Shown: positions 1 through 7,649, counted from the stretch's first letter. The stretch: 14,166 bases of DNA from an uncultured Butyricicoccus sp. (GCA_900555465.1 USLE01000007.1:1-14166), one strand, 5' to 3'. Made by a program: numbers and translations. The notes: generated from the sequence alone by a model not told the origin.

Positions 1-307
1 CGCGGACACGCTCCGCCTTGCGGCGCTGCTGATCGTCCTGCACAACGCACTGGCCCTGCTGCTGCATCCCACCTCATTCAATCTGGCAAACAGCCTGCGT
101 GCAGCGGGGGATGCGCGGTTCACCATGCTCGTCGGCATCTGCTCCATGATCGTTTTCCGGCTGGGCTCAGCACTTTTGTTCGGCAAGCTGCTGGGACTGC
201 GGATTGTGGGCGTATGGATCGCAATGGGCATGGACTGGCTGGCGCGGTCGATTGCTTTTAGCATAAGATACAAAAGCGGCAAATGGAAGGAAAAACGCGC
301 AATTTGA
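1..307 (+). CDS. MATE family multidrug/Na+ efflux transporter, C-terminal end (5' incomplete)
   Basis: The frame is open from base 2 to the TGA at 305-307, giving about 101 residues with no start in the window. It contains hydrophobic segments (LRLAALLIVLHNALALLLH, then FTMLVGICSMIVFRLGSALL and VVGVW-like helices) joined by the loop PTSFNLANSLRAAGDARFTM. Pro/Phe-Asn-LRAAGD in a short loop between two helices is typical of the C-terminal half of MATE exporters, which expel cationic drugs or metabolites in exchange for Na+ or H+. The protein ends in a basic cytoplasmic tail (YKSGKWKEKRAI), as expected. A terminator follows 70 bases later. An internal ATG at 125 is not a real start, since the MATE-like sequence continues upstream of it. 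The family call is by eye from a fragment, so substrate and subfamily are unknown. Confidence 0.85.
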   Translation, partial: ADTLRLAALLIVLHNALALLLHPTSFNLANSLRAAGDARFTMLVGICSMIVFRLGSALLFGKLLGLRIVGVWIAMGMDWLARSIAFSIRYKSGKWKEKRAI

Positions 308-376
308 AACAATGCGGACGATAGTTCACGTAATGCCGCAACAACGCTTATAGCGTACAGCCAACTTTGCAACAAC

Positions 377-408
377 AAAACCGCTTCCAGAACATTGGAA
401 GCGGTTTT
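377..408. terminator. Bidirectional intrinsic terminator
   Basis: AAAACCGCTTCCA (377-389) pairs perfectly with TGGAAGCGGTTTT (396-408) around a 6-base loop. The A-tract on one side and T-tract on the other let it terminate in both directions. It sits between the convergent MATE gene (ends 307) and the lipoprotein gene (ends 461), so it probably closes both transcripts. Bases 308-376 hold nothing else that I can support. Confidence 0.9.
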
Positions 409-460
409 GTGTTTCTGATTTTTCGAAAAGCATGTATGTCTTCCCTTTGGTTTGATGCTT

Positions 461-967
461 CTACCCGACCTTTTCGATCGTGACAGTCCCGGTCAGTTCA
501 CGGATCTGTTCACTGCCTGAAGCGATCTGTCCCAGCGCATACAGGGAACCGTTCATGCTGAAGTCATCGTAAAACAGGACGACATCGCCCCACGGCTCGT
601 AATAGGCCAAAACGCCCGCCCCGCCTTCCGCCTGCGGCGCATCTGTCGTGTCAAGCGCCTCCGGCGGATAGAAGATTTTCTCATTCGTGCTGTAATCCTC
701 TATTTCCAGCGTGAGCGGGAGCTGGTCATACAGGTCGGCGGCAGCCTGGCTGTCGTTCAGCTCATATACCAGCGTATTCTCACCAAAAATGATCTGGATC
801 TGCCGTCCCACTGCCGGCTCCGGCTGCATGTTTTCATTTGCGTCCTGTTCTGCGGCCTGCGGCGCACTTTCCTGCGGGGCTGGAGGCTCCGGTGCTGATG
901 CTGCGTTCCCGCAGGCTGTGGTCGGGATCATCAGCATGGCGTACAGAAATACAAGAAATCGGTTCAT
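461..967 (-). CDS. Cyclophilin-like fold lipoprotein
   Basis: This is a 168-residue protein starting at the ATG at 965-967, with GGGAGG nine bases upstream. The N-terminus is a lipoprotein signal peptide: hydrophobic residues 4-15, then TTAC with Cys19 as the lipidation site. A Pro/Ala/Glu/Gln-rich linker (about 20-52) leads to a domain at about 55-166. The domain carries the hallmarks of the bacterial cyclophilin-like family (Cyclophil_like type): LPLTLEIEDY, EKIFYPP, YYEPWGDVVLFY and a C-terminal LxGTVTIEKV strand. Such domains resemble peptidyl-prolyl isomerases in fold, but their activity is largely unproven. It is the last gene of the redox operon, 23 bases after the aldo/keto reductase stop, and these cyclophilin-like proteins often sit beside aldo/keto reductases and flavodoxins in anaerobes. 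The protein is probably anchored to the outer face of the membrane. Its role is unknown. Confidence 0.88.
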   Translation of the reverse strand: MNRFLVFLYAMLMIPTTACGNAASAPEPPAPQESAPQAAEQDANENMQPEPAVGRQIQIIFGENTLVYELNDSQAAADLYDQLPLTLEIEDYSTNEKIFYPPEALDTTDAPQAEGGAGVLAYYEPWGDVVLFYDDFSMNGSLYALGQIASGSEQIRELTGTVTIEKVG

Positions 968-990
968 GGCATACTTCCTCCCGGCGCGGT

Positions 991-2028
991 TCAGATTTTC
1001 TGGTCGCCGGTCGACCAGACGTGCTTTTCATTCGCCGCAGCCGCGGTATTTTGAGCCATCACACCCACCAGCTTGTGCGGGACATACGGCTCCTCGAGAT
1101 AGGCAAGCTCCTCCGCACCGAGGTTCAGTTCGACCGCCTTTGCCGCGCCTTCGATATGGTGCAGCTTGGTCGCGCCCACAACCGGAGCCGTGACCTTGGT
1201 CAGCAGCCATGCCAGCGAAACCTCGGTCATGGAAACACCATGCCGCTCCGCCAATTCTGCTACACGGTCAATGATCTTCCGGTCCTGCTGCTCGGTCGCG
1301 CCGTACTTGAGCTGCGCATAGCTGTCCTCCTGCAGGCGCTTGGAGGTTTCGCCCGGGTGCTTGGACAGCCGCCCGCCTGCGAGCGCGCTGTACGGCGTCA
1401 TAGCGATGTTTTCTTCGCGGCAGAACGGCGCCATCTCGCGCTCTTCCTCGCGGAAGATCAGGTTATAATGCCCCTGAATGGAGACGAATTTGGCAAAGCC
1501 CTCTTTTTCTGCGAGCGCATTGGCCTTGGCGAGCTGCCATGCAAAGCAGTTGGAGATACCGATATAGCGTGTTTTCCCCGCTTTGACCATGTTGTTCAGC
1601 CCCTCCAGAATATCGTAAAGGGGTGTCTGGTAATCCCACATGTGGTAGATATAGAGATCCACATAGTCCATGCCAAGGTTTTGCAGGCTCCTGTCCAGCA
1701 TTCGCTCGATGTGCTGCTGGCCGGTCACGCCGGTCTCGACCTCCTCGGGTGTGCGCGGCAGGAACTTGGTCGCAACGACCACTTCATCGCGTTTCGCAAA
1801 ATCGCGCAGCGCGCGGCCGAGATACTGCTCGCTGGTGCCGCTCTGGTAGGCGATCGCGGTGTCGAAAAAGTTGACGCCCAGCTCCAGACCGCGCTTAATA
1901 ATCTCACGGGAATGTGCTTCGTCGATCGTCCAGCTGTGCTGGCCGTGCTGCGAATCGCCGAAGCCCATGCAGCCCATGCAGATGCGGGACACCTGCAGAT
2001 CTGAATTCCCCAGCCTGGTATATTGCAT
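991..2028 (-). CDS. Aldo/keto reductase (first of three, about 345 aa)
   Basis: It is an NAD(P)H-dependent oxidoreductase of the (beta/alpha)8-barrel aldo/keto reductase superfamily, reducing aldehydes, ketones or quinones in the cytoplasm. The catalytic tetrad is complete: Asp56 and Tyr61 (FFDTAIAYQSG), Lys88 (VVATKF) and His129 (YIYHMWD). The cofactor-binding end is visible as GISN near 157-160 and APVVGATK near 281-288. The N-terminus MQYTRLGNSDLQVSRICMGC fits the YghZ/Tas-like group of larger reductases. The start is placed at the ATG at 2026-2028, which has GGGAGG about 8 bases upstream. The frame also runs open to 2115, but that 29-residue extension has no family character and no ribosome site. 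It is sixth in the operon. Its true substrate cannot be told from sequence. Confidence 0.92.
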   Translation of the reverse strand: MQYTRLGNSDLQVSRICMGCMGFGDSQHGQHSWTIDEAHSREIIKRGLELGVNFFDTAIAYQSGTSEQYLGRALRDFAKRDEVVVATKFLPRTPEEVETGVTGQQHIERMLDRSLQNLGMDYVDLYIYHMWDYQTPLYDILEGLNNMVKAGKTRYIGISNCFAWQLAKANALAEKEGFAKFVSIQGHYNLIFREEEREMAPFCREENIAMTPYSALAGGRLSKHPGETSKRLQEDSYAQLKYGATEQQDRKIIDRVAELAERHGVSMTEVSLAWLLTKVTAPVVGATKLHHIEGAAKAVELNLGAEELAYLEEPYVPHKLVGVMAQNTAAAANEKHVWSTGDQKI

Positions 2029-2115
2029 TTGGTTTTCCTCCCTCGATATAGTGGTTGGCTCGCCGGTGCAAGGCACCGACAAGCCTGCTGTGCATGTGTT
2101 TTTATAGCAATGCAC

Positions 2116-2658
2116 TCACCTGCCAAAGCTCATACATTTTGCGATCACATCACCGGTTCTCAAATATTCATAGGTCGGCATCTCAAACAGAACCGGCTTG
2201 AGTGCATGGTAATTGATTTTCCCATCGCCCGTCAGCACGTTTTCCTCGGCAAAGGTGTTTTCGATTTTGCAGATAAAGCTCTCAAAGCCCGGTGTCGTGT
2301 AAATGTCGTCCACCGTGCATTCCATCACAACCGGCGCCTGATTTATTATGGGCGCGCCGGATGCGCCGACCGTATAGTCAAACAGCGCGGACTTATCCTC
2401 TTTCGCGCCGCTGACACAGCCGGCGTGATCCGCCTTGGGAAGCAGCGCCTCGTCCACGATGTTGATGGACAGCGTACCGGTGGCCTTGATGCCCCGGTTG
2501 GTATAGTGCGTCTGGGCAAGGCTGACCATCACCCTGTCATGTCCGATAATGCCGAGATGGCCGACAAGCACCCAGTTCGGCTTTCCGTCCACCATTGTGC
2601 CCACTACAACAAGCGGCGTGGGGTACAGCGCCAGCGCGTTTCCAATATTCTTTTTCAT
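2116..2658 (-). CDS. Flavin reductase-like (FMN-binding split-barrel) protein
   Basis: A protein of about 180 residues of the flavin reductase domain family (DIM6/NTAB type), which binds FMN in a split beta-barrel dimer. Visible landmarks are the N-terminal YPTPLVVVGTMVDGKPNW strand pair, a GHLGIIGHDRVMVSL segment, NRGIKATGTLSINIVDE (the usual Asn-x-x-phi-N-phi region) and a C-terminal strand before EYLRTGDVI. Members reduce free flavin or act as flavoenzymes on small substrates, and some bind heme or serve as electron carriers. The ATG at 2656-2658 is chosen as start because AAGG lies 9 bases upstream. An in-frame GTG at 2659-2661 directly before it would add one residue and cannot be excluded. 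It is fifth in the operon, between two aldo/keto reductases, with 30 bases before it and 87 after it. Substrate unknown. Confidence 0.9.
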   Translation of the reverse strand: MKKNIGNALALYPTPLVVVGTMVDGKPNWVLVGHLGIIGHDRVMVSLAQTHYTNRGIKATGTLSINIVDEALLPKADHAGCVSGAKEDKSALFDYTVGASGAPIINQAPVVMECTVDDIYTTPGFESFICKIENTFAEENVLTGDGKINYHALKPVLFEMPTYEYLRTGDVIAKCMSFGR

Positions 2659-2691
2659 CACAAAATACCTTCTTTATCATATATCTGGAGA

Positions 2692-3681
<990 letters not shown>

Positions 3682-3699
3682 ATGTGAGATCCCTTCTTT

Positions 3700-4563
3700 T
3701 TACAAACTGGTCAGCACCGGGTTGTTCAGGTAATCATAGACCCGTTTTACTTCGCTGATCTTTCTGGTATCCAGCATGGAGGGGCACCCCTGATCGAGCG
3801 ACGCAATCTTTTCCATGTCTTCCTCATCCAGCGCAAAATCCCAAATGGCCAGATTCTCCTCCATCCGCTCTTTGTGAACGGATTTCGGGATCACGATCAC
3901 GCCCTGCTGCACGTTCCAGCGCAGGATGACCTGCGCCGGCGTTTTGCCATGCTTTTCTGCAATTTCCAGCAGCACCGGTTCGGTGAACATCCCTTTGAGC
4001 CCCTCCGCAAAGGGCGCCCAGGCCTGCGGCTGCACGCCCAATTCCTGCATCAGCGCAAGATCTTCCGCCCGCTGATAATGCGGATGGCGCTCGATCTGGT
4101 TGATCTGCGGGATGACCTTGGCATTGCAGCACAGGTCCAGCAGGCGGTCCGGCAGGAAGTTGCACACACCGATGGCGCGGATCTTACCCGCCTCGTACAG
4201 CTCCTCCATCGCCCGCCATGCGCCGTAATAGTCCCCAAAGGGCATGTGGACCAGATACAGGTCGAGGTAGGAAAGCCCCAGATTGTCCAGCGATTCCGCA
4301 AAAGCCTCTTTGGTTTTTTCATAGCCCATCTGCTGGATGTAGGCCTTGGTTGTGATAAACAACTCTTCCCGCGGGACGCCGCAGCTTCGGATGGCGTTGC
4401 CTACTGCTTTCTCGTTTTGATACGAATAGGCCGTGTCTATCAGCCGATAGCCCGCTGCAATGGCATCCCGGACCACCTGCTCACAGGTGTCCTCCGGCAC
4501 CTGAAAGACTCCAAAGCCCTCCATCGGCATACAGACGCCGTTATTCAGCTTTACTGATTCCAT
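3700..4563 (-). CDS. Aldo/keto reductase, 2,5-diketo-D-gluconate reductase-like (third, 287 aa)
   Basis: A shorter aldo/keto reductase of the AKR5-like group. The tetrad is Asp43 and Tyr48 (LIDTAYSYQNE), Lys73 (ITTKAYIQ) and His106 (LYLVHMPFGDYYGAW). VRDAIAAGYRLIDTA, AIGVCNF and VIVIPKSVHKERMEENL (cofactor phosphate-binding loop) are classic for this branch, which reduces methylglyoxal, diketogluconate and other carbonyls with NADPH. The start is the ATG at 4561-4563, preceded by GGGAGGAA at ideal distance. The frame runs open to 4602, but the extra 13 residues would cover that ribosome site. It lies 42 bases after the flavodoxin-type gene and 18 before the next aldo/keto reductase, as expected within an operon. 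Confidence 0.93.
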   Translation of the reverse strand: MESVKLNNGVCMPMEGFGVFQVPEDTCEQVVRDAIAAGYRLIDTAYSYQNEKAVGNAIRSCGVPREELFITTKAYIQQMGYEKTKEAFAESLDNLGLSYLDLYLVHMPFGDYYGAWRAMEELYEAGKIRAIGVCNFLPDRLLDLCCNAKVIPQINQIERHPHYQRAEDLALMQELGVQPQAWAPFAEGLKGMFTEPVLLEIAEKHGKTPAQVILRWNVQQGVIVIPKSVHKERMEENLAIWDFALDEEDMEKIASLDQGCPSMLDTRKISEVKRVYDYLNNPVLTSL

Positions 4564-4605
4564 GATAAATTCCTCCCGCGAAATGCCGTTAAGCGCAGCC
4601 ATGTC

Positions 4606-5142
4606 TTACTTCAGCCGCTTTCCCAGCAGATATGCCTGCTTGGGAAATGCGGATCGCTCTGTCATCGAGGGTGTGCCGCAGCCGTAGCCGAGCACCATGC
4701 CCATATCCTGCAGGTTCAGGTAGCGCACCAGTGTTTTATAATGCGCCTCCAGCGCTTCAAAGGTCCAGTCATCACTGTTCCACGCTGCCGTCAGCAGGGC
4801 GGACTTCATGTGCCTGCGCTGGATCGAGCTGTTGAACGCGCAGAAGCGGTCGATCATGGTTTTGAGCTGCGCGGACATGCCGTAGTAATACAGCGGCGTG
4901 ACAAACACCAGCATATCCGCGTCCAGAATCTTCTTTCGGATCTGCTCCACGTCGTCCTTCTGCACGCAGGGGCCTTCATACCCGCAGTGGATGCAGCCGG
5001 TGCAGGGATGGATGTCAGCGTGGGCTGTGTCGATGATCTCTACGCTGTGTCCGGCCTCCTCCGCGCCCCGCTTGAAATGCTCCGCCAGCATGTTGGATGA
5101 GCCGTGTTTGTTCGGGCTTCCTCCCAGAAGGATGATTTTCAT
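4606..5142 (-). CDS. Flavodoxin-family NAD(P)H:FMN oxidoreductase with cysteine cluster
   Basis: A 178-residue flavodoxin-fold protein. The N-terminus MKIILLGGSPNKHGSSNMLA is the strand and FMN phosphate loop of NADPH-dependent FMN reductases (about 1-20). Residues 47-59 form the Cys cluster PCTGCIHCGYEGPC, seen in iron-sulfur flavoprotein-like oxidoreductases, and TPLYYYGMSAQLKTMIDR (82-99) is the typical FMN-ring contact region. It probably shuttles electrons or reduces quinones or nitro compounds in the cytoplasm. The start at 5140-5142 is set by AAGGAG nine bases upstream. An ATG three codons earlier abuts that AAGGAG directly and is unsuitable. Whether the four cysteines hold a cluster or are redox-active thiols cannot be decided from sequence. 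It is second in the operon, with its own candidate promoter in the 165-base gap upstream. Confidence 0.92.
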   Translation of the reverse strand: MKIILLGGSPNKHGSSNMLAEHFKRGAEEAGHSVEIIDTAHADIHPCTGCIHCGYEGPCVQKDDVEQIRKKILDADMLVFVTPLYYYGMSAQLKTMIDRFCAFNSSIQRRHMKSALLTAAWNSDDWTFEALEAHYKTLVRYLNLQDMGMVLGYGCGTPSMTERSAFPKQAYLLGKRLK

Positions 5143-5236
5143 TTTTCGCATCTCCTTATGTGATTCCGGTTCTCGTAACCGAGTATCCGATTGATTGCTG
5201 TAAGATGGCTTTGATTTTGGGTTTCCCCACGATTTC

Positions 5237-5265
5237 AGTATAATACCCCTGTATGCAAACGGCAA
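5237..5265 (-). promoter_or_regulatory. Candidate internal promoter before the flavodoxin-type gene
   Basis: On the - strand, TTGCCG (5260-5265) and TATACT (5237-5242) are separated by exactly 17 bases. A transcript would start near 5230 and have a leader of about 88 bases before the start at 5142. It lies in the 165-base gap after the DUF4405 gene, the longest gap in the operon. The flavodoxin and reductase genes may therefore be expressed both from here and from the promoter at 6028-6056. No terminator is visible in the gap. Confidence 0.5.
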
Positions 5266-5307
5266 ATACCTGTTTTTTATTTTTAACTATGCCTGTCAGG
5301 AATAGTA

Positions 5308-5994
5308 TTATCGCGGCCCTCCCTTTTCGCAATGCCGCAGCAGCTTCCCAATATAATACGCGGTAGCTGCCCACAGCGCCATCATACCGAGATATTCGGC
5401 AAAGAACAGGATGAGCGGCTGCTCCAGGTCGAAGAAAACAAAGCGGGTTTTCAAAAACAGATAGAACGCGATATCATTTTTCACAAAGGCATAGATCCCA
5501 AACGCACAGACCAACACGGTCACAATCCGCAGCAGCCCTGTCCGCACCGCGTTCGGTTTGCTGATGTGCAACGCTTTCCGCAGCATACCCATCACCATGC
5601 CCCAATGGAGCCCCAGATGCAGGCTCATCAGCAGGAAACCCCAATAGCCGCCCAGCATATGGAGCGTGCGGGCAAAGCCCGTCCCGCCGGAGATCGGAAG
5701 GAAAGCAAATACCTCCCGCGACAGCATGATTCCGCTTATCATCAGGCTGACCATCGCCGCCAGCAGCAGGATATTGACAAGGGTCTGGAAGATGCGCAGC
5801 GGCGAATACCTTCCCTTTGCCAGATTGCTGTGCCAGTTCCGGTTGAGCGCGTGATGCAGGATAAAAAGGGCGAACATGGAAACGCCCAGCCACTCGTGGA
5901 CGGTCTCCCCCATCAGCAGATAGGCCATCAGGCAGAATAACAGGAGCGTCATTGCCAGATCGACGGCAATTTTGATGATCGTCTTGGGTTTCAA
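5308..5994 (-). CDS. DUF4405 membrane cytochrome-like protein
   Basis: A 228-residue integral membrane protein with about six helices (roughly 8-28, 36-50, 70-92, 113-133, 154-171, 193-216). It matches the DUF4405 family, a cytochrome b-like fold sometimes called flavinylation-associated cytochrome. Histidines in or beside helices could bind heme: His33 (VHEWLG), His47/48 (LHHALNRNW), His112 (LHMLGGYWG), and His126 and His130 (MSLHLGLHWG). The best start is the TTG at 5992-5994, which lies 8 bases after a strong AAGGAGG and gives the family-typical N-terminus KPKTIIKIAVDLAMT. The nearer ATG (5997-5999) runs into TGA after two codons. It is the first gene of the redox operon. It probably carries electrons across or into the membrane, but its partner and direction are unknown. 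No ApbE or FMN-binding-domain partner is in the window. Confidence 0.87.
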   Translation of the reverse strand: MKPKTIIKIAVDLAMTLLLFCLMAYLLMGETVHEWLGVSMFALFILHHALNRNWHSNLAKGRYSPLRIFQTLVNILLLAAMVSLMISGIMLSREVFAFLPISGGTGFARTLHMLGGYWGFLLMSLHLGLHWGMVMGMLRKALHISKPNAVRTGLLRIVTVLVCAFGIYAFVKNDIAFYLFLKTRFVFFDLEQPLILFFAEYLGMMALWAATAYYIGKLLRHCEKGGPR

Positions 5995-6027
5995 CGCATG
6001 TCCCTCCTTAACAATGCTTACAAAACC

Positions 6028-6056
6028 AGTATAAAGGGGTGATTTTAGAATGTCTA
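6028..6056 (-). promoter_or_regulatory. Promoter of the seven-gene redox operon
   Basis: On the - strand, TAGACA (6051-6056) and TATACT (6028-6033) are 17 bases apart. The expected start is near 6021, giving a leader of about 27 bases that contains the AAGGAGG of the DUF4405 gene. The -35 box forms part of the 13-base box at 6052-6064, which recurs before the MerR operon. That placement is usual for a LysR-type activator site. Confidence 0.65.
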
Positions 6057-6064
6057 ATGCTTAT
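6052..6064 (-). promoter_or_regulatory. Candidate LysR-regulator box, copy 1
   Basis: On the - strand this reads ATAAGCATTAGAC. The same 13 bases occur at 7130-7142 on the + strand. In both places the last five bases form part of the -35 element and the box lies at the same distance from the -10. With the following base, this copy fits the loose T-N11-A pattern of LysR-type binding sites. Binding by the adjacent LysR regulator is inferred. Confidence 0.55.
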
Positions 6065-6167
6065 GCTGTATCATGAGAAATAGAAAAATGGTATGAGAAG
6101 GCGGGCGGAATATGGGTCAAAAGCAGTGGCAGTTACCGGCCCGGCTCCTTTGTTAAAAATGCGTATC

Positions 6168-6184
6168 AGGCATAGAAAATGCCT
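6168..6184. promoter_or_regulatory. Inverted repeat upstream of the lysR-type gene
   Basis: AGGCAT (6168-6173) and ATGCCT (6179-6184) form a perfect inverted repeat around five bases. It ends 8 bases before the candidate -35 of the LysR-type gene. There is no T-run, so it is more likely a protein-binding site than a terminator. Autoregulation by the LysR protein is one possibility. The sequence differs from the box at 6052-6064. Confidence 0.4.
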
Positions 6185-6191
6185 ATTTATA

Positions 6192-6220
6192 TTGATTTTC
6201 GGGATATACTGTGGTATTCT
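6192..6220 (+). promoter_or_regulatory. Candidate promoter of the lysR-type gene
   Basis: TTGATT (6192-6197) and TATTCT (6215-6220) are separated by 17 bases. The predicted start near 6227 would leave a short leader of about 16 bases, with AAAGAGGTGA as its ribosome site. The rest of the 248-base divergent region (5995-6242) holds the operon promoter and the two candidate regulator sites; I see no gene in it. Confidence 0.5.
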
Positions 6221-6242
6221 TCTGGCAAAGAGGTGATTTCTC

Positions 6243-7121
6243 ATGGAGATACGGGTTTTGAGATATTTTCTTATGGTTGCCCGCGAGGAGAATATTACAA
6301 AGGCGGCCAATCTGCTGCATTTGACCCAGCCGACCCTTTCCAGACAGCTGATGCAACTGGAAGAGGAGCTTGGCGTTACGCTGTTTCGTCGGAGCAAGCA
6401 TCGGATCATCCTGACAGAGGACGGGATGCTGCTGCGCCGCCGCGCGGAGGAGATCGTCTCGCTGGCAGAAAAGACCAGGGACGACCTCCGGCATAAGCAG
6501 GACCATCTGGCCGGGACCATTGCCGTCGGCAGCGGGGAACTCCAAAGCTCCCGGTTCCTCACCCAGCTGATCGCGGCGTTCCAGAAAGAAAACCCATTGG
6601 TATCCTTCCGCATCTACAGCGGCAACTCGGACAATATCAAGGAGCGCATTGAGCGCGGCTTGCTGGACATCGGCCTTTTGCAGGAGCCGGTGGATATTGC
6701 CAAATATAACTTTGTCCGCACGCCGGTGCACGAGCATTGGGGCGTTCTGGTGCGCGCCGATTCCGAACTCGCGGAAAAGGACAGCGTCAGCCCGGCAGAT
6801 CTGGCCGGTTTGCCGCTCATTCTGCCGGACCGCGAAAATGTGCAGAACGAACTGCTCAACTGGTTCGGCTCCCTTGCGGAGAAACTGCGTATTACGGCCA
6901 CCGGCAACCTGCTTTATAATCTGGCCTCCCTTGCCCGCGACAGCGGGAGCTGTGTGCTAACGCTCAATCTGGCCTGCCATTATGACGGGCTGCGCTTTAT
7001 CCCGCTTGCACCGGAACTCGAATCCGGCACGGTTCTGGTATGGAAGAAGGCACAGACCTTTTCCCCCGCGGCAGCTGCATTCATTGCATATTCCAAGGAA
7101 TACATTTCAGGAATAGTTTGA
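6243..7121 (+). CDS. LysR-type transcriptional regulator
   Basis: A 292-residue regulator of normal LysR length. Residues 1-60 form the winged helix-turn-helix: MEIRVLRYFLMVAREENITKAANLL, then HLTQPTLSRQLMQLEEELGVTLFRR, the recognition helix and wing. Residues about 90-290 form the periplasmic-binding-protein-like effector domain, beginning GTIAVGSGELQSSRFLTQLIAAF and including PLVSFRIYSGNSDNIKERIERGLLDIGLL. The protein would act as a tetramer on promoter DNA in response to a small effector. The ATG at 6243 has AGAGGTGA at a suitable distance. It is divergent from the seven-gene redox operon and just upstream of the MerR-cupin-decarboxylase operon. It is therefore the natural candidate to bind the 13-base box shared by both promoters. 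The effector is unknown; a quinone, carbonyl or aromatic compound would suit the targets, but this is inference. Confidence 0.95.
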   Translation: MEIRVLRYFLMVAREENITKAANLLHLTQPTLSRQLMQLEEELGVTLFRRSKHRIILTEDGMLLRRRAEEIVSLAEKTRDDLRHKQDHLAGTIAVGSGELQSSRFLTQLIAAFQKENPLVSFRIYSGNSDNIKERIERGLLDIGLLQEPVDIAKYNFVRTPVHEHWGVLVRADSELAEKDSVSPADLAGLPLILPDRENVQNELLNWFGSLAEKLRITATGNLLYNLASLARDSGSCVLTLNLACHYDGLRFIPLAPELESGTVLVWKKAQTFSPAAAAFIAYSKEYISGIV

Positions 7122-7129
7122 TATTTGAT

Positions 7130-7142
7130 ATAAGCATTAGAC
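7130..7142 (+). promoter_or_regulatory. Candidate LysR-regulator box, copy 2
   Basis: ATAAGCATTAGAC is identical over 13 bases to the - strand of 6052-6064. Here it runs into TAGACG, the -35 of the next promoter. An outer ATAA...TTAT symmetry (7130-7147) is also visible, which would suit a dimeric regulator. Confidence 0.55.
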
Positions 7143-7166
7143 GTTATTTTGTATGTGCGTTACAAT
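7138..7166 (+). promoter_or_regulatory. Promoter of the MerR-cupin-decarboxylase operon
   Basis: TAGACG (7138-7143) and TACAAT (7161-7166) are 17 bases apart, with the same box-to-(-10) geometry as the redox operon promoter. The -35 is weak, as is usual for an activator-dependent promoter. The -10 overlaps the left arm of the terminator hairpin at 7164-7195. A transcript starting near 7173 would lose most of that arm and so should not be terminated there. Confidence 0.55.
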
Positions 7167-7199
7167 ATAGGTGTTCCAGATGGAACGCCTATATTTTTT
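7164..7199 (+). terminator. Intrinsic terminator of the lysR-type gene
   Basis: Bases 7164-7177 pair with 7182-7195 (14 pairs, one G-U) around the loop AGAT, and a T-run continues to 7199. It lies 43 bases after the LysR stop and ends 34 bases before the MerR-like start. It would stop LysR transcripts while overlapping the promoter of the next operon. Confidence 0.8.
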
Positions 7200-7233
7200 G
7201 CACGAATCACAATCGCCCGAAGGGAGGGATCCG

Positions 7234-7599
7234 GTGACCATCCATGAAGCAAGCGCACGCTATAATATCCCAATGGAAATCCTGAAAGAATATGAAAGCT
7301 GGGGGCTGTGCGGCGCGGTAAAACGGGTGATGGGCGTCTGGCAGTATGACGATACCGATATCGAACGCCTGAGCCTGATCATGACTCTGCATGACGTGGG
7401 ATTTGAAAGCGCGGAGATCGAAACCTATATGAAGCTGCTTCTGGAACAGAAAGGGACGGAAGCCCGGCGCCTGCGGATGCTTGATCGAAAACGGGAAAGC
7501 ACGTTGGACGAAATCCACTTCCGCGAAAAGCAGCTTGCGCGGCTGGATTATCTTCGGCATCACATCCGCAAGCAGCAGGAAGCGCGGCAAGGCGGATAA
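7234..7599 (+). CDS. Short MerR family transcriptional regulator
   Basis: A protein of about 121 residues with an N-terminal MerR-type helix-turn-helix (TIHEASARYNIPMEILKEYESWGL...) followed by the wing-like WQYDDTDIERLSLIMTLHDVGFESAEI, the usual second helix region. The C-terminal half (about 70-121) is a charged helix, probably the dimerising coiled coil, without a separate effector domain or metal-binding cysteines. The start is placed at the GTG at 7234-7236, because GGGAGG sits just upstream and the MerR domain begins there. The frame is open back to 7171, but that part lies in the terminator stem. It is the first gene of the operon with the cupin and decarboxylase-like genes, probably as an autoregulator or co-regulator. 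The small helix-turn-helix is slightly divergent: the usual wing arginine-tyrosine pair is replaced by WQYDD. Confidence 0.85.
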   Translation: MTIHEASARYNIPMEILKEYESWGLCGAVKRVMGVWQYDDTDIERLSLIMTLHDVGFESAEIETYMKLLLEQKGTEARRLRMLDRKRESTLDEIHFREKQLARLDYLRHHIRKQQEARQGG

Positions 7600-7649
7600 A
7601 GCAAGCGAACCAAACGATTTTATTCATTTATCTGCAAGGAGGAAGCACT

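Noticed and set aside
838..2004. Open frame of 388 codons on the + strand opposite an aldo/keto reductase gene
   Set aside because: It has no domain and no ribosome site and is fully antisense to a gene with an intact catalytic tetrad.
2064..2078. Small hairpin CGGTGC-AAG-GCACCG between the flavin reductase and an aldo/keto reductase gene
   Set aside because: Only six pairs with a three-base loop and no T-run; not a convincing terminator or riboswitch.
5288..6175. CAGGCATAG shared by the gap after the DUF4405 gene (- strand) and the lysR upstream palindrome
   Set aside because: Nine bases shared within about 1 kb can easily be chance, and the position relative to promoters differs.
6071..6737. 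Two - strand frames overlapping the start of the lysR-type gene
   Set aside because: They run antisense to the conserved LysR helix-turn-helix and have low-complexity composition. The region upstream of lysR is better explained by divergent promoters.
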